The notes under the pieces were generated by a model. The model saw only the letters and a program-made list of their open reading frames with translations. It was not told where the DNA came from and did not search any database. DNA of 64,000 nt from Hsuehochloa calcarea (Eukaryota; Streptophyta; Magnoliopsida; Poales; Poaceae). Position 1 is the first letter of the stretch. The number at the start of each line of letters is the position of its first letter. Position numbers and translations under genes: made by a program. Shown here one piece after another: positions 12,989-23,165 of the stretch. The stretch lies in contig CM070599.1 in the NCBI GenBank assembly GCA_036346395.1, positions 20,823,232-20,887,231 of the forward strand, read 5' to 3'.

Positions 12989-13240
12989 CTCCCTCCTCTA
13001 AATATATTGGATCCGCACGCAGTCAACGACTTAAACTTTGATCGTTAATATATGCAAAAGTACCTATATTGACTACATGAAAATATTCTCGTTGGATTTT
13101 TCTTGCAAAACATTTTTATAATATATAATATATATTATTTTTTGCTAGTATATAGTGATGTAAAATCATACTAAAAGTTTTTTTTTTGCATTGGATATAG
13201 TAAACGCCAAAAGGCGACTTACATTTGTCGACGAAGGGAG
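12989..13240. mobile_element. Stowaway-like MITE, about 252 bp
   Basis: The element starts CTCCCTCC and ends GGGAG, with the internal signature AGTATATAGTGATGTAAAATC and the ending GGCGACTTACATTTGTCGAC. It is flanked on the left by TA, with TT on the right where the second TA is expected. A second CCCTCCTCTAAATATATT just upstream (12955) suggests a truncated neighbour copy. Non-coding. Confidence 0.65.
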
Positions 13241-14182
13241 TTATTTGGGAATGTCATCCTAAATGTTCTTCCTTGGTTGTGTTGATGATGGTAACAAAGG
13301 TGATGGCGACGAGGAAAGTGGAGGAGTTGGACGCGGGGTTGGAGGCACAAGCCATTGCAATACCACGAGGGGGTGGAGGTCGTGTTTGATGAGGCAGGGA
13401 TGGTGGCACACATGACAAAAGATGGCACATTTAGCAGAGGAGAGCGGTTATATAGGTTAGACATAATGGTCAAACCAGAGTTTTGACTTGCTGGGCGAAT
13501 TATTGAGTATGTATGTTGAGGGGATCAAATCTTAAACTCTCCATTCCTTGTATGTTTCTTTGTGGTTATACGCAAGTATAAGAGTATAAGGACCTTTTAA
13601 AAAATGATGTGGGATCAATTGACCCACGCCAGCCCATGTCCCTCTGCCCCTGGTCAGATGGGAGGAAGAAGACGGGGGATAAAGGTAAAATCGTTCCAAT
13701 GAAAATGGGAGTGGCAAGAGTTACCGGTAGCATGTTTTGTTGTCTAGTTGCTATGTTTCATAAGTGTCAAATGGAAAAGGGAAGGAAAAAAAAATCCTTA
13801 GTGAAGTGTCCAATTATTTAATCACCTTTTCCAGAGATTTTATGGTCTAAAATAGCTCAGGGTGAAATTCGGGCGGATATTATTTCCGCACCAATTCGGA
13901 GCTATATCCGCTCAAGACTAGATTTCGAAAGTAAAATTAGTATCCTGTCGAATCCATGATCAATTCAGACGAGGTGATACCTGGCAGATCAGGATTCGAG
14001 ACCCATGAACCATAGCCCACGAAGTACCACTCTATCCTTGCTCTTGCTTAACACTAGGTCACTACCCAGCCGACACACCTATGTTCAGAACAAGTCAGCA
14101 TGATACAACACCGCCACAACGCATTGGTTTGAGAACCGAGCTTAGCTCAGTTGGTTGAGATGGAGCCAGGCCTACATACATG
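13241..14182. other. Upstream region of PPR1, nothing firmly recognised
   Basis: Short open frames on both strands without family resemblance. A tRNA A-box-like string (TTAGCTCAGTTGGTTGAG) at about 14139-14160 may be a SINE head, but no B box follows. No TATA box could be assigned with confidence. Confidence 0.35.
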
Positions 14183-14275
14183 ACTATCACAGACGGTTTG
14201 TATACATCAGCTTTCACAGACGGTTTCATCTATAAATCGTCTGTGATACATCAACTATCACAGACGCATTGATGT
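14183..14275. mobile_element. CACTA subterminal-repeat relic
   Basis: Four CACAGACG-type units in alternating orientation (TATCACAGACGGTTTGTATA, TTCACAGACGGTTTCATC, ATCGTCTGTGATAC, TATCACAGACGCATTG) match the subterminal arrays of the element at 10298-11462. No complete ends are visible, so it is a fragment or a short derivative. It lies about 170 bp upstream of the PPR1 start codon. Confidence 0.6.
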
Positions 14276-14438
14276 ATACAAAAGGCTGACCATTTTAAAA
14301 AAAACAATGCAATTGTTTGCTGTAGCGTTAAATCTGTGTCATCTATGCCGCAATCGGACGGCTGGGATGACCAAAAAAAAAGCAAGTTGCATCCAGCTTA
14401 ACACACGATCGGACGGTTCTAGCCGGATTGCTCCTCTC

Positions 14439-14447
14439 ATGGCCTGA
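14439..14447 (+). promoter_or_regulatory. Two-codon uORF overlapping the PPR1 start
   Basis: ATGGCCTGA encodes Met-Ala-stop. The last base of the stop codon is the first base of the PPR1 ATG (TGATG), the geometry of a termination-reinitiation site. The role is inferred from position only. If transcription starts below 14439 the uORF would not be in the mRNA. Confidence 0.45.
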
Positions 14448-16912
14448 TGGCCATCTCTACACTAACGTCCCGCCTCCGCCGCCGCGCCTCCACCGCCACC
14501 GTCGCCTCCTCCAACTCCGCCTCGTCACGGCCTTCACCACGCTCCCCCCACAGAGCCTTGGCGGCCTTCAGAGAAGGCCTGCTCTCAGGGACGCTCCGCC
14601 CGGAGGACGCACACGAACTGTTCGACGAATTGCTGCGGCAGGCCAACCCCGTCCCAGCTCGCGCGCTGAACGGCATTCTTGCCTCCCTCGCCCGTGCGCC
14701 GCCCTCCGACGCCTGCAGCGATGGCCCCGCCCTCGCTGTCGCACTCTACACACGCATGGCCCGAGCAGACTACCGGGCGACGGCACCCAACGTGCATACC
14801 TACGGCATCCTCATCGACTGCTGCCGCCGCGCGCGCCGCCAGGACCTAGCGCTTGCTTTCTTCGGCCAACTACTTAGGTCGGGCCTGGGGCCGAACTTTA
14901 TCGCCTTCGGCAACCTCCTCAGGGGCCTCTGCGACGCAAAGCGGGCGGAGGAGGCTTTGGATGTGCTGCTCCGCAGGATGCCCGAGCACGGCTGTGTGCC
15001 TGATGTCGTCTCGTACACCATTCTTCTGAAGGGGTTCTGCGAGGACAGGAGAAGCCAGCAGGCGTATGAGTTGCTTCGGATGATGGCTGATGAAGGAGGT
15101 GTCTGCTTGCCCAATGTGGTCGCATACAACACAGTCATCGATGGCTTCTTTAAGGAGGGTGAAGTGGGCAAAGCATGCAACCTATTCCATGAAATGATGC
15201 ATCAGGGCATTTCGCCGAATGTTGTGACTTACAGCTCGATTATTGATGCGCTGTGCAAGGCCAAGGCAATAGACAAGGCCGAGAAGGTCCTTAGACAGAT
15301 GGTCGAGAACGGTGTTCTGCCAGATAACATGACATATACTAGCCTGATCCATGGATATTCCACTTTGGGCCAGTGGAAGGAGGCACTTAGAATATTCAAA
15401 GAAATGACAAGTCGGAGTGTTCTACCAAATGTTGTTACATGCAACTCGTTCATGGCCGGCCTTTGCAGGCATGGAAAAAGTAAAGAAGCTAGAGAAATAT
15501 TTGATTCCATGGTTGTGAAGGGCCCAAAACCTGATATCGTCTCCTACTGTACTATGCTTCACGGGTATGGTGCAGAAGGATGCTTGGTTGATATGAGTAT
15601 TCTCTTTGATTTGATGTTGGGAGACGGTATTGTACCTAACCACTATGTTTTCAACATATTGATTAACTCATATGCTAAATGTCGAATGATGGATGCGGCT
15701 ATGCTTATAGTTGAACAGATGCAGAAACATGGAGTGAACCCTGATCCAGTCACATATTCAACTGTAATAGCTGCACTTTGCAGGATGGGTAGGTTGAATG
15801 ATGCTGTGGACAAATTCAATCAGATGGTTGATAAGGGTATACCACCTAACGCAGCTATTTACCACTGCCTACTTCAGGCCTTTTGTGCTCATGGTGATTT
15901 GGTCAAAGCCGAAGAATTGGTTTCTGAAATGGTGAATAAAGGTATCCGTCGTCCTCCCATTGCGTTCTTTAGTTCAATAATAAACAATCTTTGTAAAGAA
16001 GGAAGGGTAATGGAAGCTCAAGATATCTTTGACTGGATTATACGTAGTGGTGAGAGGCCTAATGTTATTGTGTTTACTTCACTGATCGACGGATATTGCT
16101 TAGTCGGCAAGATGGAGAAAGCATTCAGAGTACTTGATGCTATGGTATCAGTTGGCGTTGAGCCGAATATTATTACATATGGTACAGTTGTTAATGGCTG
16201 TTGTAAGAATGGAAGGGTCGACGATGGGTTGACCCTATTCAGAGAAATGTTGCGTAAGAGAGTTAAACCTACAACTTTTACATACAACACCTTACTGGAT
16301 GGGTTATTTCAGTCCGGGAGAGCTGTTGCTGCAAAGCAAATGTTCCATGAGATGATTGAAAGTGGAATAACAGTCAGCATTTCCACATACAGTATAGTTC
16401 TTAGTGGACTTTGTAGAAATTATTGCATTGACGAAGCAATCATGCTGTTCCAGAAATTATGTGCAATGGATGTGAAGTTTGATATTACAATTCTCAATAT
16501 TATGATTAGTGCAATGTACAAGGTTGGGAGAAGAGAAGAAGCTAAGGATCTGTTTGCTTCTGTTTCAGCCAATGGGTTGGTGCCTACTGTTCAAACCTAC
16601 AGCGTAATGATGACGAATCTTATAAAAGAAGGGTCAATGGAAGAGGCTGACAATCTCTTTTCATCAATGGAGAAGAGCGGCTGTGCTCCCAACTCTCGTC
16701 TGTTAAATAATATCATCAGAATATTATTGAAAAAAGGAGAGATAGTGAAGGCAGGAAACTATATGTCTAGAGTCAATGAGAAGAGCATGTCGCTTGAAGC
16801 TTCAACTGCTTCGTTGCTCATATCTCTCTTTTCAAGGGAAGGGAAATACCGAGAACACATAAAATTGCTCCCTGCAAACTATCAGTTTTTTGAGGGAGCC
16901 AGCCACAGTTGA
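14447..16912 (+). CDS. RFL-type P-class PPR protein (PPR1), 821 aa
   Basis: Intronless gene for a mitochondrial-type RNA-binding protein of the Rf1/PPR791 clade. The N terminus (residues 1-40) is rich in Arg, Ser and Ala and lacks acidic residues, as in a mitochondrial presequence. A conserved EDAHELFDELL segment (53-63) and a degenerate repeat (about 68-115) follow, then 19 consecutive 35-37-residue PPR motifs (116-784) and the family's C-terminal cap (785-821, HIKLLPANYQF). There are no E or DYW domains, so it is not an editing-type PPR. Predicted specificity pairs (positions 5 and last) for the 19 repeats: GN, GD, TN, NN, SD, TN, ND, CN, ND, SN, HP, SN, TN, GT, NS, SD, NT, SN, NE. The start at 14447 gives a plausible presequence and has a TSRLR stretch matching PPR2/PPR3 MSRLR. 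Characterised relatives restore fertility by acting on CMS transcripts; this target is unknown. Confidence 0.95.
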   Translation: MAISTLTSRLRRRASTATVASSNSASSRPSPRSPHRALAAFREGLLSGTLRPEDAHELFDELLRQANPVPARALNGILASLARAPPSDACSDGPALAVALYTRMARADYRATAPNVHTYGILIDCCRRARRQDLALAFFGQLLRSGLGPNFIAFGNLLRGLCDAKRAEEALDVLLRRMPEHGCVPDVVSYTILLKGFCEDRRSQQAYELLRMMADEGGVCLPNVVAYNTVIDGFFKEGEVGKACNLFHEMMHQGISPNVVTYSSIIDALCKAKAIDKAEKVLRQMVENGVLPDNMTYTSLIHGYSTLGQWKEALRIFKEMTSRSVLPNVVTCNSFMAGLCRHGKSKEAREIFDSMVVKGPKPDIVSYCTMLHGYGAEGCLVDMSILFDLMLGDGIVPNHYVFNILINSYAKCRMMDAAMLIVEQMQKHGVNPDPVTYSTVIAALCRMGRLNDAVDKFNQMVDKGIPPNAAIYHCLLQAFCAHGDLVKAEELVSEMVNKGIRRPPIAFFSSIINNLCKEGRVMEAQDIFDWIIRSGERPNVIVFTSLIDGYCLVGKMEKAFRVLDAMVSVGVEPNIITYGTVVNGCCKNGRVDDGLTLFREMLRKRVKPTTFTYNTLLDGLFQSGRAVAAKQMFHEMIESGITVSISTYSIVLSGLCRNYCIDEAIMLFQKLCAMDVKFDITILNIMISAMYKVGRREEAKDLFASVSANGLVPTVQTYSVMMTNLIKEGSMEEADNLFSSMEKSGCAPNSRLLNNIIRILLKKGEIVKAGNYMSRVNEKSMSLEASTASLLISLFSREGKYREHIKLLPANYQFFEGASHS

Positions 16913-17460
16913 TACATTATATCTGAACTTATATCCTTAGAAGGAACACTTGAGTTATTGCTTGCCGTAAGGCCCTTCTGTTGGCACAAGAAATGAAAAT
17001 TACCTGCATGTAAAAAGTCAGTCCTCGATGCTTTTGTGATGTGTTGAAACCACAAAAATGTGAATTATCTGTTAATGTTTTTTTCGTTGTAGGATGAGCA
17101 AAGGTAGACCAAGTAGTCCAACACAACTGGTTGCATTTTTAAGGATAATGACTTCTGATGGTAACCCTGCAAACTATCAGTTTTTTGAGGGAGCCAGCCA
17201 CAGTTGATACATTATATCTGAACTTATATCCTTAGAAGGAACACTTGAGTTATTGCTTGCCGTAAGGCCCTTCTGTTGGCACAAGGAATGAAAATTACCT
17301 GCATGTAAAAAGTTAGTCCTCGATCCTTCTGTGATGTGTTGAAACCACAAAAATTGTGAATTATCTGTGAATGTTTTTTTCGTTGTAGGATGACCAAAGG
17401 TAGACCAAGTAGTGCAACACAACTGGTTGCATTTTTAAGGATAATGACTTCTGATGGTAA
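16870..17460 (+). repeat. 295-bp tandem duplication of the PPR1 3' end
   Basis: The segment from CCCTGCAAACTATCAG in the last codons, through the TGA stop and into the 3' UTR, is repeated head to tail: copy 1 at 16870-17164, copy 2 at 17165-17460 (one base longer). The copies differ at only a few positions, so the duplication is recent. The second copy adds a spare stop codon and 3' UTR but no new coding frame. Confidence 0.93.
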
Positions 17461-17769
17461 TTGGGGGAAGGCATGCATATGTGTTGTTCCACGAGAAGCA
17501 CATTGAATATCTATGCAATCTTTTCTAGCATGGTACCCGCCACCTTTGATATATATATCTTAGTAAAACAGTTACTTTCCTTCATATGCATGCATTTTTA
17601 GTTGATGCCATTCTCAGTGATCTGCTTGATATGCAAGGATTGTTTTACTTTTTTGGTTCGATGAATTTGTTGTATATGTGAGGGCAAATCAGCCATAAAA
17701 GAAGGAATGTTTGAAGTTGCTAATACTATGTTCATTCAGCAGATAAGAGAGTTCATGTCAAAGTCTCTA
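17461..17769 (+). other. PPR1 3' flank, paralogous to PPR2 and PPR3 flanks
   Basis: Continues the PPR 3' flank. It matches the DNA downstream of PPR2 (30600-30739, then 40303-40460) and PPR3 (45000-45400), sharing 'CTTCATATGCA', 'AGTGATCTGCTTG' and 'ACTATGTTC'. The copia element interrupts it at its right end. Confidence 0.75.
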
Positions 17770-17870
17770 TCTTAGAATATGTCTCTTTGTACTTCCTTAT
17801 TTGTCCCTTTGTACTCCCTATACATATTGTTCATTGGGCCCTCTTGTATGCACACACATTATTCATAACA
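17770..17870 (+). repeat. Copia 5' LTR
   Basis: Matches 22671-22780 over its length, including TAGAATA, CTCTTTGTACTTC and the ending CACACACATTATTCATAACA. It lacks about 9 bp near its middle that the 3' LTR has. Confidence 0.85.
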
Positions 17871-18133
17871 TGGTATCAGAACATCGGGCTCTAACCTAGC
17901 TTTCCGCTGCCACCGCCCGACACTATTTGTTCCCAACGTGGACACACGCGTCGTCTCCAACTCGGGACTTCGCAGCATCGCATCTGCCCCGGCGACCACC
18001 CCCGCCTTCTTCTCCCATCGAGGAAGCCGCCGCTACAACAACCCGCCGTTGCTGCTCGGTCCTCCACCGAGAAGAAGCGAGCCGCTCGTCGCCAGCTGCC
18101 TGTTGCCATTGCCGCTTGAAGCTGCGCCGCCGC

Positions 18134-18290
18134 TTGGAGCCGACGCCACTACGGTGCCGCCCGACTTGAAGTCACCACCGCTGCTTGGGTCGTCGCCGCC
18201 GAGGACCCAACCTGACGACGCCTCTTGGAGCTGACACCACTACGGTGCCGCTCGACTTGAAGTCGCCACCGCTGCTCGGGTCGCCGCCGT
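18134..18290 (+). repeat. 89-bp tandem duplication in the copia leader
   Basis: The sequence CTTGGAGCCGACGCCACTAC and the 45 bases after it recur from about 18223 with a few substitutions. It lies in the untranslated leader before gag. Frames here are not genes. Confidence 0.65.
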
Positions 18291-18532
18291 TGGAGGCGAC
18301 CTCTCAAAGGCCGCTGCCGCTTCCGGCGACCTCTCTCGGGCCGCCGTTGCCATGCCGCCTTTTGCAGGGAACCCTAGTTCCCCCGCGTGTGTCTTTGGTT
18401 TGTGTATTCCCGCGGGTCGTTTTCTAGTGTGACCGGGCCAGCAAAAAAACGTCGATCTAACCGCTGCGCCGTCCAACGCCGCTTGTTAGATTTCGTTGCT
18501 TTGGTCGTCGCGCCGTCCAGCGCCGTCTACCG

Positions 18533-19503
18533 ATGGCTTTCGTTCCATCCGCTGCGATCCCATTCCCGGGAACAAAGCTTAATGGGACGAACTACAGGTT
18601 GTGGTCTTCACTCATGGAGATCACGCTCGATGGTCTCCGCCTCTGGGGATATGTTACTGGTAACCGACCTTGTCCGCCGTCGTCGGTCCAGCCTCCTCCC
18701 AAACAACCTACTTCTGCATCTCTTACAGAAGATGAGGCCGTCAAGAAGGAGGCAGAGGCTGCTGCTGCTGCTGATGAGGCCTTTCAGTATGCCATAGACG
18801 CTTTTTAGCTCTGGTGTGCTGATGAGGCCCGTATTCGAGCCATCCTGGTGGCCAGTGTCGACGACTCCATCCAGCCAGACATTGTTGGTCTCCGTGCCAC
18901 TCGTCAGATCTGGGAGTACTTGTGTGAGTGATACCAGTAGAGCAGCGATGCTCAGTTATTTTCACTTCATCGTGAGTTGGAGACGCTTCACCAGGAGGAC
19001 TCCTCCGTTGATGATTTCTTCCGAGCCCTGGCCAGTCTCTGGCGCTAGCTAGATGAGCTGGCTTCTCTGCTCTGGCAATAGTGTCATAAAGTACAGAAGG
19101 TGGATCGTGATCGCTTCGTCTTTATGATTTCATCTGCCGTCTTCGCCCAGAGTTTGAGCCTGTCAGGGCTCAACTGTTGAGCCGTTCACCACGACCGACA
19201 GTCACTAAGGCTCTTTTGACGCTTCGTGCTGAGGAGCTTCGCTACGGGTTAGCGGCACAATTTGTTCCGGCTGTACTTGCTACCTCTTCTTCGACTACAC
19301 CGATGATTTCTGCTTCAACTACATTTCCTCCTTATGTGTCTGTTTTTGCACCAACGGGGGTTCATTGCAATTATTGCAAGAACTTTGGGCACGACTATCA
19401 GCGTTGTGTGGTGCGAAAAAACAAAACAAGGCACGTGGAGGTCCACGCTCCAAGGGAGCGTAGAGAGGCCCTTCCTCGACTGGAGGACAAACCAGCACGT
19501 TAG
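18533..19503 (+). pseudogene. Copia gag, broken
   Basis: The reading frame opens MAFVPSAAIPFPGTKLNGTN, typical of copia gag, and ends near a CCHC zinc knuckle (CNYCKNFGHDYQRC, about 19366-19407). Stops interrupt it at 18806 (TAG), 18929 (TGA), 18938 (TAG), 19046 (TAG) and 19079 (TAG), and a frameshift lies near 19125. Gag would form the virus-like particle and bind RNA. The protein cannot be made from this copy. Confidence 0.85.
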
Positions 19504-19509
19504 GACTTT

Positions 19510-22500
19510 CTCAGCGAGGTGACTTTGTTTAGCAGTTCTGTCAGGCTCTACTTCAGTAGCTCTCTCATAGCTCAGCAAGTTCTGCCAGTCTAGCTCAGAC
19601 GTCTCCTCTAGGTACCTCTTGGGTTCTAGATTCTGGTGCCTCTTTCCACATGACACCGGACTCCACATCTCTCACTTCAGTATGACCTCCTGTTTTTTCC
19701 ATCTCTGTTCAGACAGCTGACGGTACTTCTCGGTCTGTCAGTTGTCAGTGCACTCTTTTGTCCACTGACTTTTCTGTTCCCGCTATTTCCCATGTTCCCC
19801 AGTTTACCATGCAACTTCTCTCAGTGGGTCAACTCATCGATCTTGGTTGTAGGGTTGGTTTTGACTTTCTCACCTCTACGTCTACTTCCACAGCCACTGT
19901 TGCCACCACCTCTGGTGTCTTTGCGCAGTGGCATCATCGTTTAGGTCACTTGTGTGGGTCCCGCCTTTCTTCATTAGTTCGTTAGGGTGTTCTTGTACGT
20001 GTTACTGTTGACGCGGCCATGTTTTGTCAGGATTGTAAGCTGGGCAAGCAGCTACAACTTCCTTACCATTCTAGTGAGTCCTTGTATTCTCGTCCTTTTG
20101 ACTTAGTTCATTCAGATGTATGGGGATGTGCGCCTATTATCTCTAAAGGCGGGCATAAACTTTTATGTGATCTTCATTGATGATTATTCCCATTTTACAT
20201 GGATTTTCCCTATGTCTAATCGCGGTCAGTTTCTTGCGATCTATCATAGCTTTGCAACGATGGCCCGTACTCAGTTTGATTCTCACATCCGTACTTTTTG
20301 CTGTGATTCTGCTAGCGAGTACTGTTCTGGTGCTTTTAGACAGTTTCTTTCCGAGCAGGGCACTCTTTACCCGTCTTCTTGCCCTGGTGCTCATGCTCAA
20401 AATGGGGTTGCTGAGCGCAAATATCGACATCTGATTGATACTGTCCGCATTCTTCTCCTTGCCTCTCACGTTCCACCACAGTTCTGGGCTGAGACTGTTT
20501 CTACGGCTGCATATCTCATCAATATGTAGCCTTCCACTACCCTTAAGGGTTTTAGTCCTATAGAGCATCTCTATTCTTGAGCCCCCAGTACACCCACCTT
20601 CGTGTTTTTGGCTGTACTTGTTTTGTTCTGCTGCAGCCTTGTGAACGCACTAAACTAACTGCCCAGTCAGTTGAGTGTGTGTTTCGTGGTTATAGTTCTG
20701 AGTATAAGTGTTATCGTTGCTGGGATCATTCTGCTCGACGGATCATGATTTCACGAGACGTTGCCTTTGACGAATCTCGACCTTTCTTCTATCAAGATTC
20801 GGCTCCTCTTGTTTCCACCGTTGAGTCGATTTCATGGTTATCTCTTTCTGACTCTTCACCCATTTCTCCACTATCACAGTCTTCCCCTAGTCTATCTCCA
20901 GTGGTGCCCCCTGCAGCACCGTCTCTTGTTCCTGCAGCACCACCGTCTCGTTTCTCTGGTATTTACTACTCCAGGCGTCCTTGTTCTACCTCAGCCTCCT
21001 CTCCTGGTATCTTGCCGATACCCACATCTGATCTCCCTTGCTGATGCTCCTCGTTACGCCCTTCGTGACCGGACACCCCTTCGACCTCCTGATCGTCTTG
21101 GATTTGCTCCGATAGCTCATACTCTCTCTGTCACTGAGCCTAGTTCTTATTGTAAGGTTGCTCCTCATTCTGAGTGGCAGCTCGCTATGGCAGAGGAGCT
21201 TGATGCTCTTCGACGTACGGAAACTTGGGATATTGTACTCACACCTGTGCATGCTCGTCCGATCACGTGCAAGTGGGTGTACAAGATTAAGACCCGGTCC
21301 AATGGTACTATCGAGCGCTACAAGGCTCGCCTTGTGGCTCGCGGCTTTCAGCAGGAGTACGGTCGTGACTACGATGAGACTTTTGCCCATGTTGCCCATA
21401 TGACCACTGTTCGCACTCTTGTTACGGTTGCTTCTATTCGCCGGTGGTCTATCTCTCAGCTGGATGTTAAGAATATTTTTCTTAATGGTGTTTTGCATGA
21501 GGAGGTCTACATGCAGCCACCACCTGTGTATTCTGTTTCTGATGGGCATGTCTGTCGTCTTTGTCATGCTCTTTATGGCCTCAAACAGGCTCCTCGTGCC
21601 TGGTTTGCGCGTTTTACCTCAGTGATTACTGCTGTTGGTTTCACTGTCAGATCCCACGATCCTGCTCTTTTTGTCCATGTCTCATCTCGGGCTAGGACAC
21701 TGCTTCTTTCGTATGTTGATGACATGCTCATCACTGGTGATGATTGCTCCTTCATCACATATGTGAAGAAGCATCTCAGTGAGCAGTTTTTGATGACTGA
21801 TCTTGGTTCCCTTACATACTTCCTTGGGATTGAGGTCTCTTCCATGCTTGAGGGCTACTACCTCTCCCAACAGAAGTATGTCCAGGATTTTCTTGACCGA
21901 TCTGGTCTGACTGACACTCGTACTGTTGAGACTCCCATGGAGCTATCCCTCCAGCTTCGTGCCACTAATGGTGATCTTCTTGATGATCCTACTCGATATC
22001 GTCATCTTGTTGGGAGTTTGGTGTACCTTGTGAGCACTCGTCCTGATATTGCTTATGTTGTTCATATCTTGAGTCAGTTTATGGCTCGTACTACCCATCT
22101 TCACTACAGTCACCTTCGTCATGTTCTTCGCTACTTGCGTGGGACAATCTTTCGTCGTTTGTTTTTCCCTAGCTCCACTTCACTATAGCTTCAGGCGTAC
22201 TCCGATGCGACCTGGGCTAGTGATCCTTATGATCGTCATTCTCTTTGTGCTTACTGTGTTTTTCTTGGCTCCTCCCTTATTGCCTAGAAGACTAAGAAGC
22301 AGACTGCAGTTTTCTATTCGAGTGCAGAGGCTGAGTTGAGAGCTATGTCAGCAGTGACAGCAGAGGTTACTTGGTTGAGGTGGTTACTTGCAGATTTTGG
22401 AGTACCTATGATGAGACCTACGACTCTTTTGTCTGACAGTATATGTGTTATCAGTATTGCCCAGGACCCAGTGAAGCATGAGCTCACCAAGCATATTGGT

Positions 22501-22659
22501 GTGGATGCTTCATACACTTGCTTACCGGTGCAGGAGGGAGTACTTGCTTTACAGTTTGTGCCATCAGAGTTACGGGTTGCCGACTTCTTCACGAAGCCAC
22601 AGACTAGGGTACAACATTTGTATTTTCTCTCTAAATTCAGTGTGTGTGATTCACCGTGA
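19510..22659 (+). pseudogene. Copia pol (protease, integrase, RT, RNase H), broken
   Basis: Protease: WVLDSGASFHMT at about 19620. Integrase: His-Cys zinc finger (HHRLGH...CQDCKLGK, 19930-20050), then a core with FIDDYSH, FCCDSASEY and AHAQNGVAERK (20170-20430). Reverse transcriptase: 21180-22188, with LARGFQQEYGRDYDETFAHV and the catalytic YVDD (about 21713). RNase H: AYSDATWASD to SSAEAELRAM (22195-22350). In-frame stops: 19530, 19557, 19683, 19983, 20527, 20578, 22186, 22285. Frameshifts lie near 20157, 20590 and between 20800 and 21044. Length and order fit copia, but the copy is dead. Confidence 0.92.
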
Positions 22660-22670
22660 GTTTGAGGGGG

Positions 22671-22780
22671 TGTTAGAATAAGACTCTTTGTACTTCTTTA
22701 TCTGTATATGACAACCCCTTGTACTCCATATATATATTGTCAATTGAGCCCTCTTGTATACACACACATTATTCATAACA
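22671..22780 (+). repeat. Copia 3' LTR
   Basis: Starts TGTTAGAATA right after the polypurine tract and ends ATTCATAACA. It is followed by PPR-flank DNA (CACTATGTTGTC). Confidence 0.88.
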
Positions 22781-23060
22781 TCTTACACTATGTTGTCAGT
22801 AGGACTGGTGGAGCTTGTTGCATACAGGTGAGATGAGTATTCCAATATGATTTCTTTGTGTTAATGAGAAATCAATACATTGAAGCTTCAACTACTTTCC
22901 TCACAATGTAGGGAAAATATAAGCAATATTTTTTGGGTGCGAGCTTTCACTTCAGACATGACACACCTTAGATCATATTATCTGAGAACTTATATTGAGG
23001 GCAGTCAGGGCACCAACACAACCTGCGCAAGAGAGGAGGGGTCAAACCACTCGCTTGAAT
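22781..23060 (+). other. PPR 3' flank right of the copia insertion
   Basis: Resumes the paralogous flank: 'TGTTGCATACAGGTGAGATG', 'GAAGCTTCAACTACTTT' and CACAATG-AGGG-AAAAT have counterparts downstream of PPR3 at 45405-45530. No gene. Confidence 0.65.
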
Positions 23061-23165
23061 ATTTTACTGATGTCTCTCTTCTCAAGGAGAGAAATTTCGA
23101 GAACACATAAAATTGCTCCCTGCAAACAAAGTATCAACTTTTGCTGGGAGACAGCCACAATTGGT
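23060..23165 (+). pseudogene. Relic of a fourth RFL PPR gene, 3' end only
   Basis: The sequence translates to MSLFSRR-like, FREHIKLLPAN and a degenerate tail, matching the C-terminal cap of the three intact PPR genes. Downstream bases (ACAGCCACAATTGGTACATA) match their stop-codon region, with the TGA changed to TGG. Everything upstream of the cap is missing, so this is a truncated relic. It could have arisen by unequal crossing over in the cluster. Confidence is high that it is PPR-derived and lower on how it formed. Confidence 0.8.

Larger units (their letters stand above)
17770..22780 (+). mobile_element. Decayed Ty1/copia retrotransposon with very short LTRs
   Basis: The order is short LTR (17770-17870), primer-binding site TGGTATCAGA complementary to initiator tRNA-Met (17871), GC-rich leader, gag, protease, integrase, reverse transcriptase, RNase H, polypurine tract GAGTTTGAGGGGG (22658-22670) and 3' LTR (22671-22780). 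Integrase before reverse transcriptase is the copia order. The LTRs are only about 101 and 110 bp and differ at a dozen or so sites plus an indel, so the insertion is old. The 5' LTR begins TC instead of TG. The base after the 3' LTR starts TCTTA, which also reads at 17770-17774, so the exact 5' junction is ambiguous. It sits in the PPR1 3' flank. Confidence 0.93.

Noticed and set aside
14136..14170. tRNA-like string TTAGCTCAGTTGGTTGAG
   Set aside because: Only an A-box-like segment; no cloverleaf and no B box at the right distance. Possibly a SINE head. The similar string near 3930 was rejected for the same reason.
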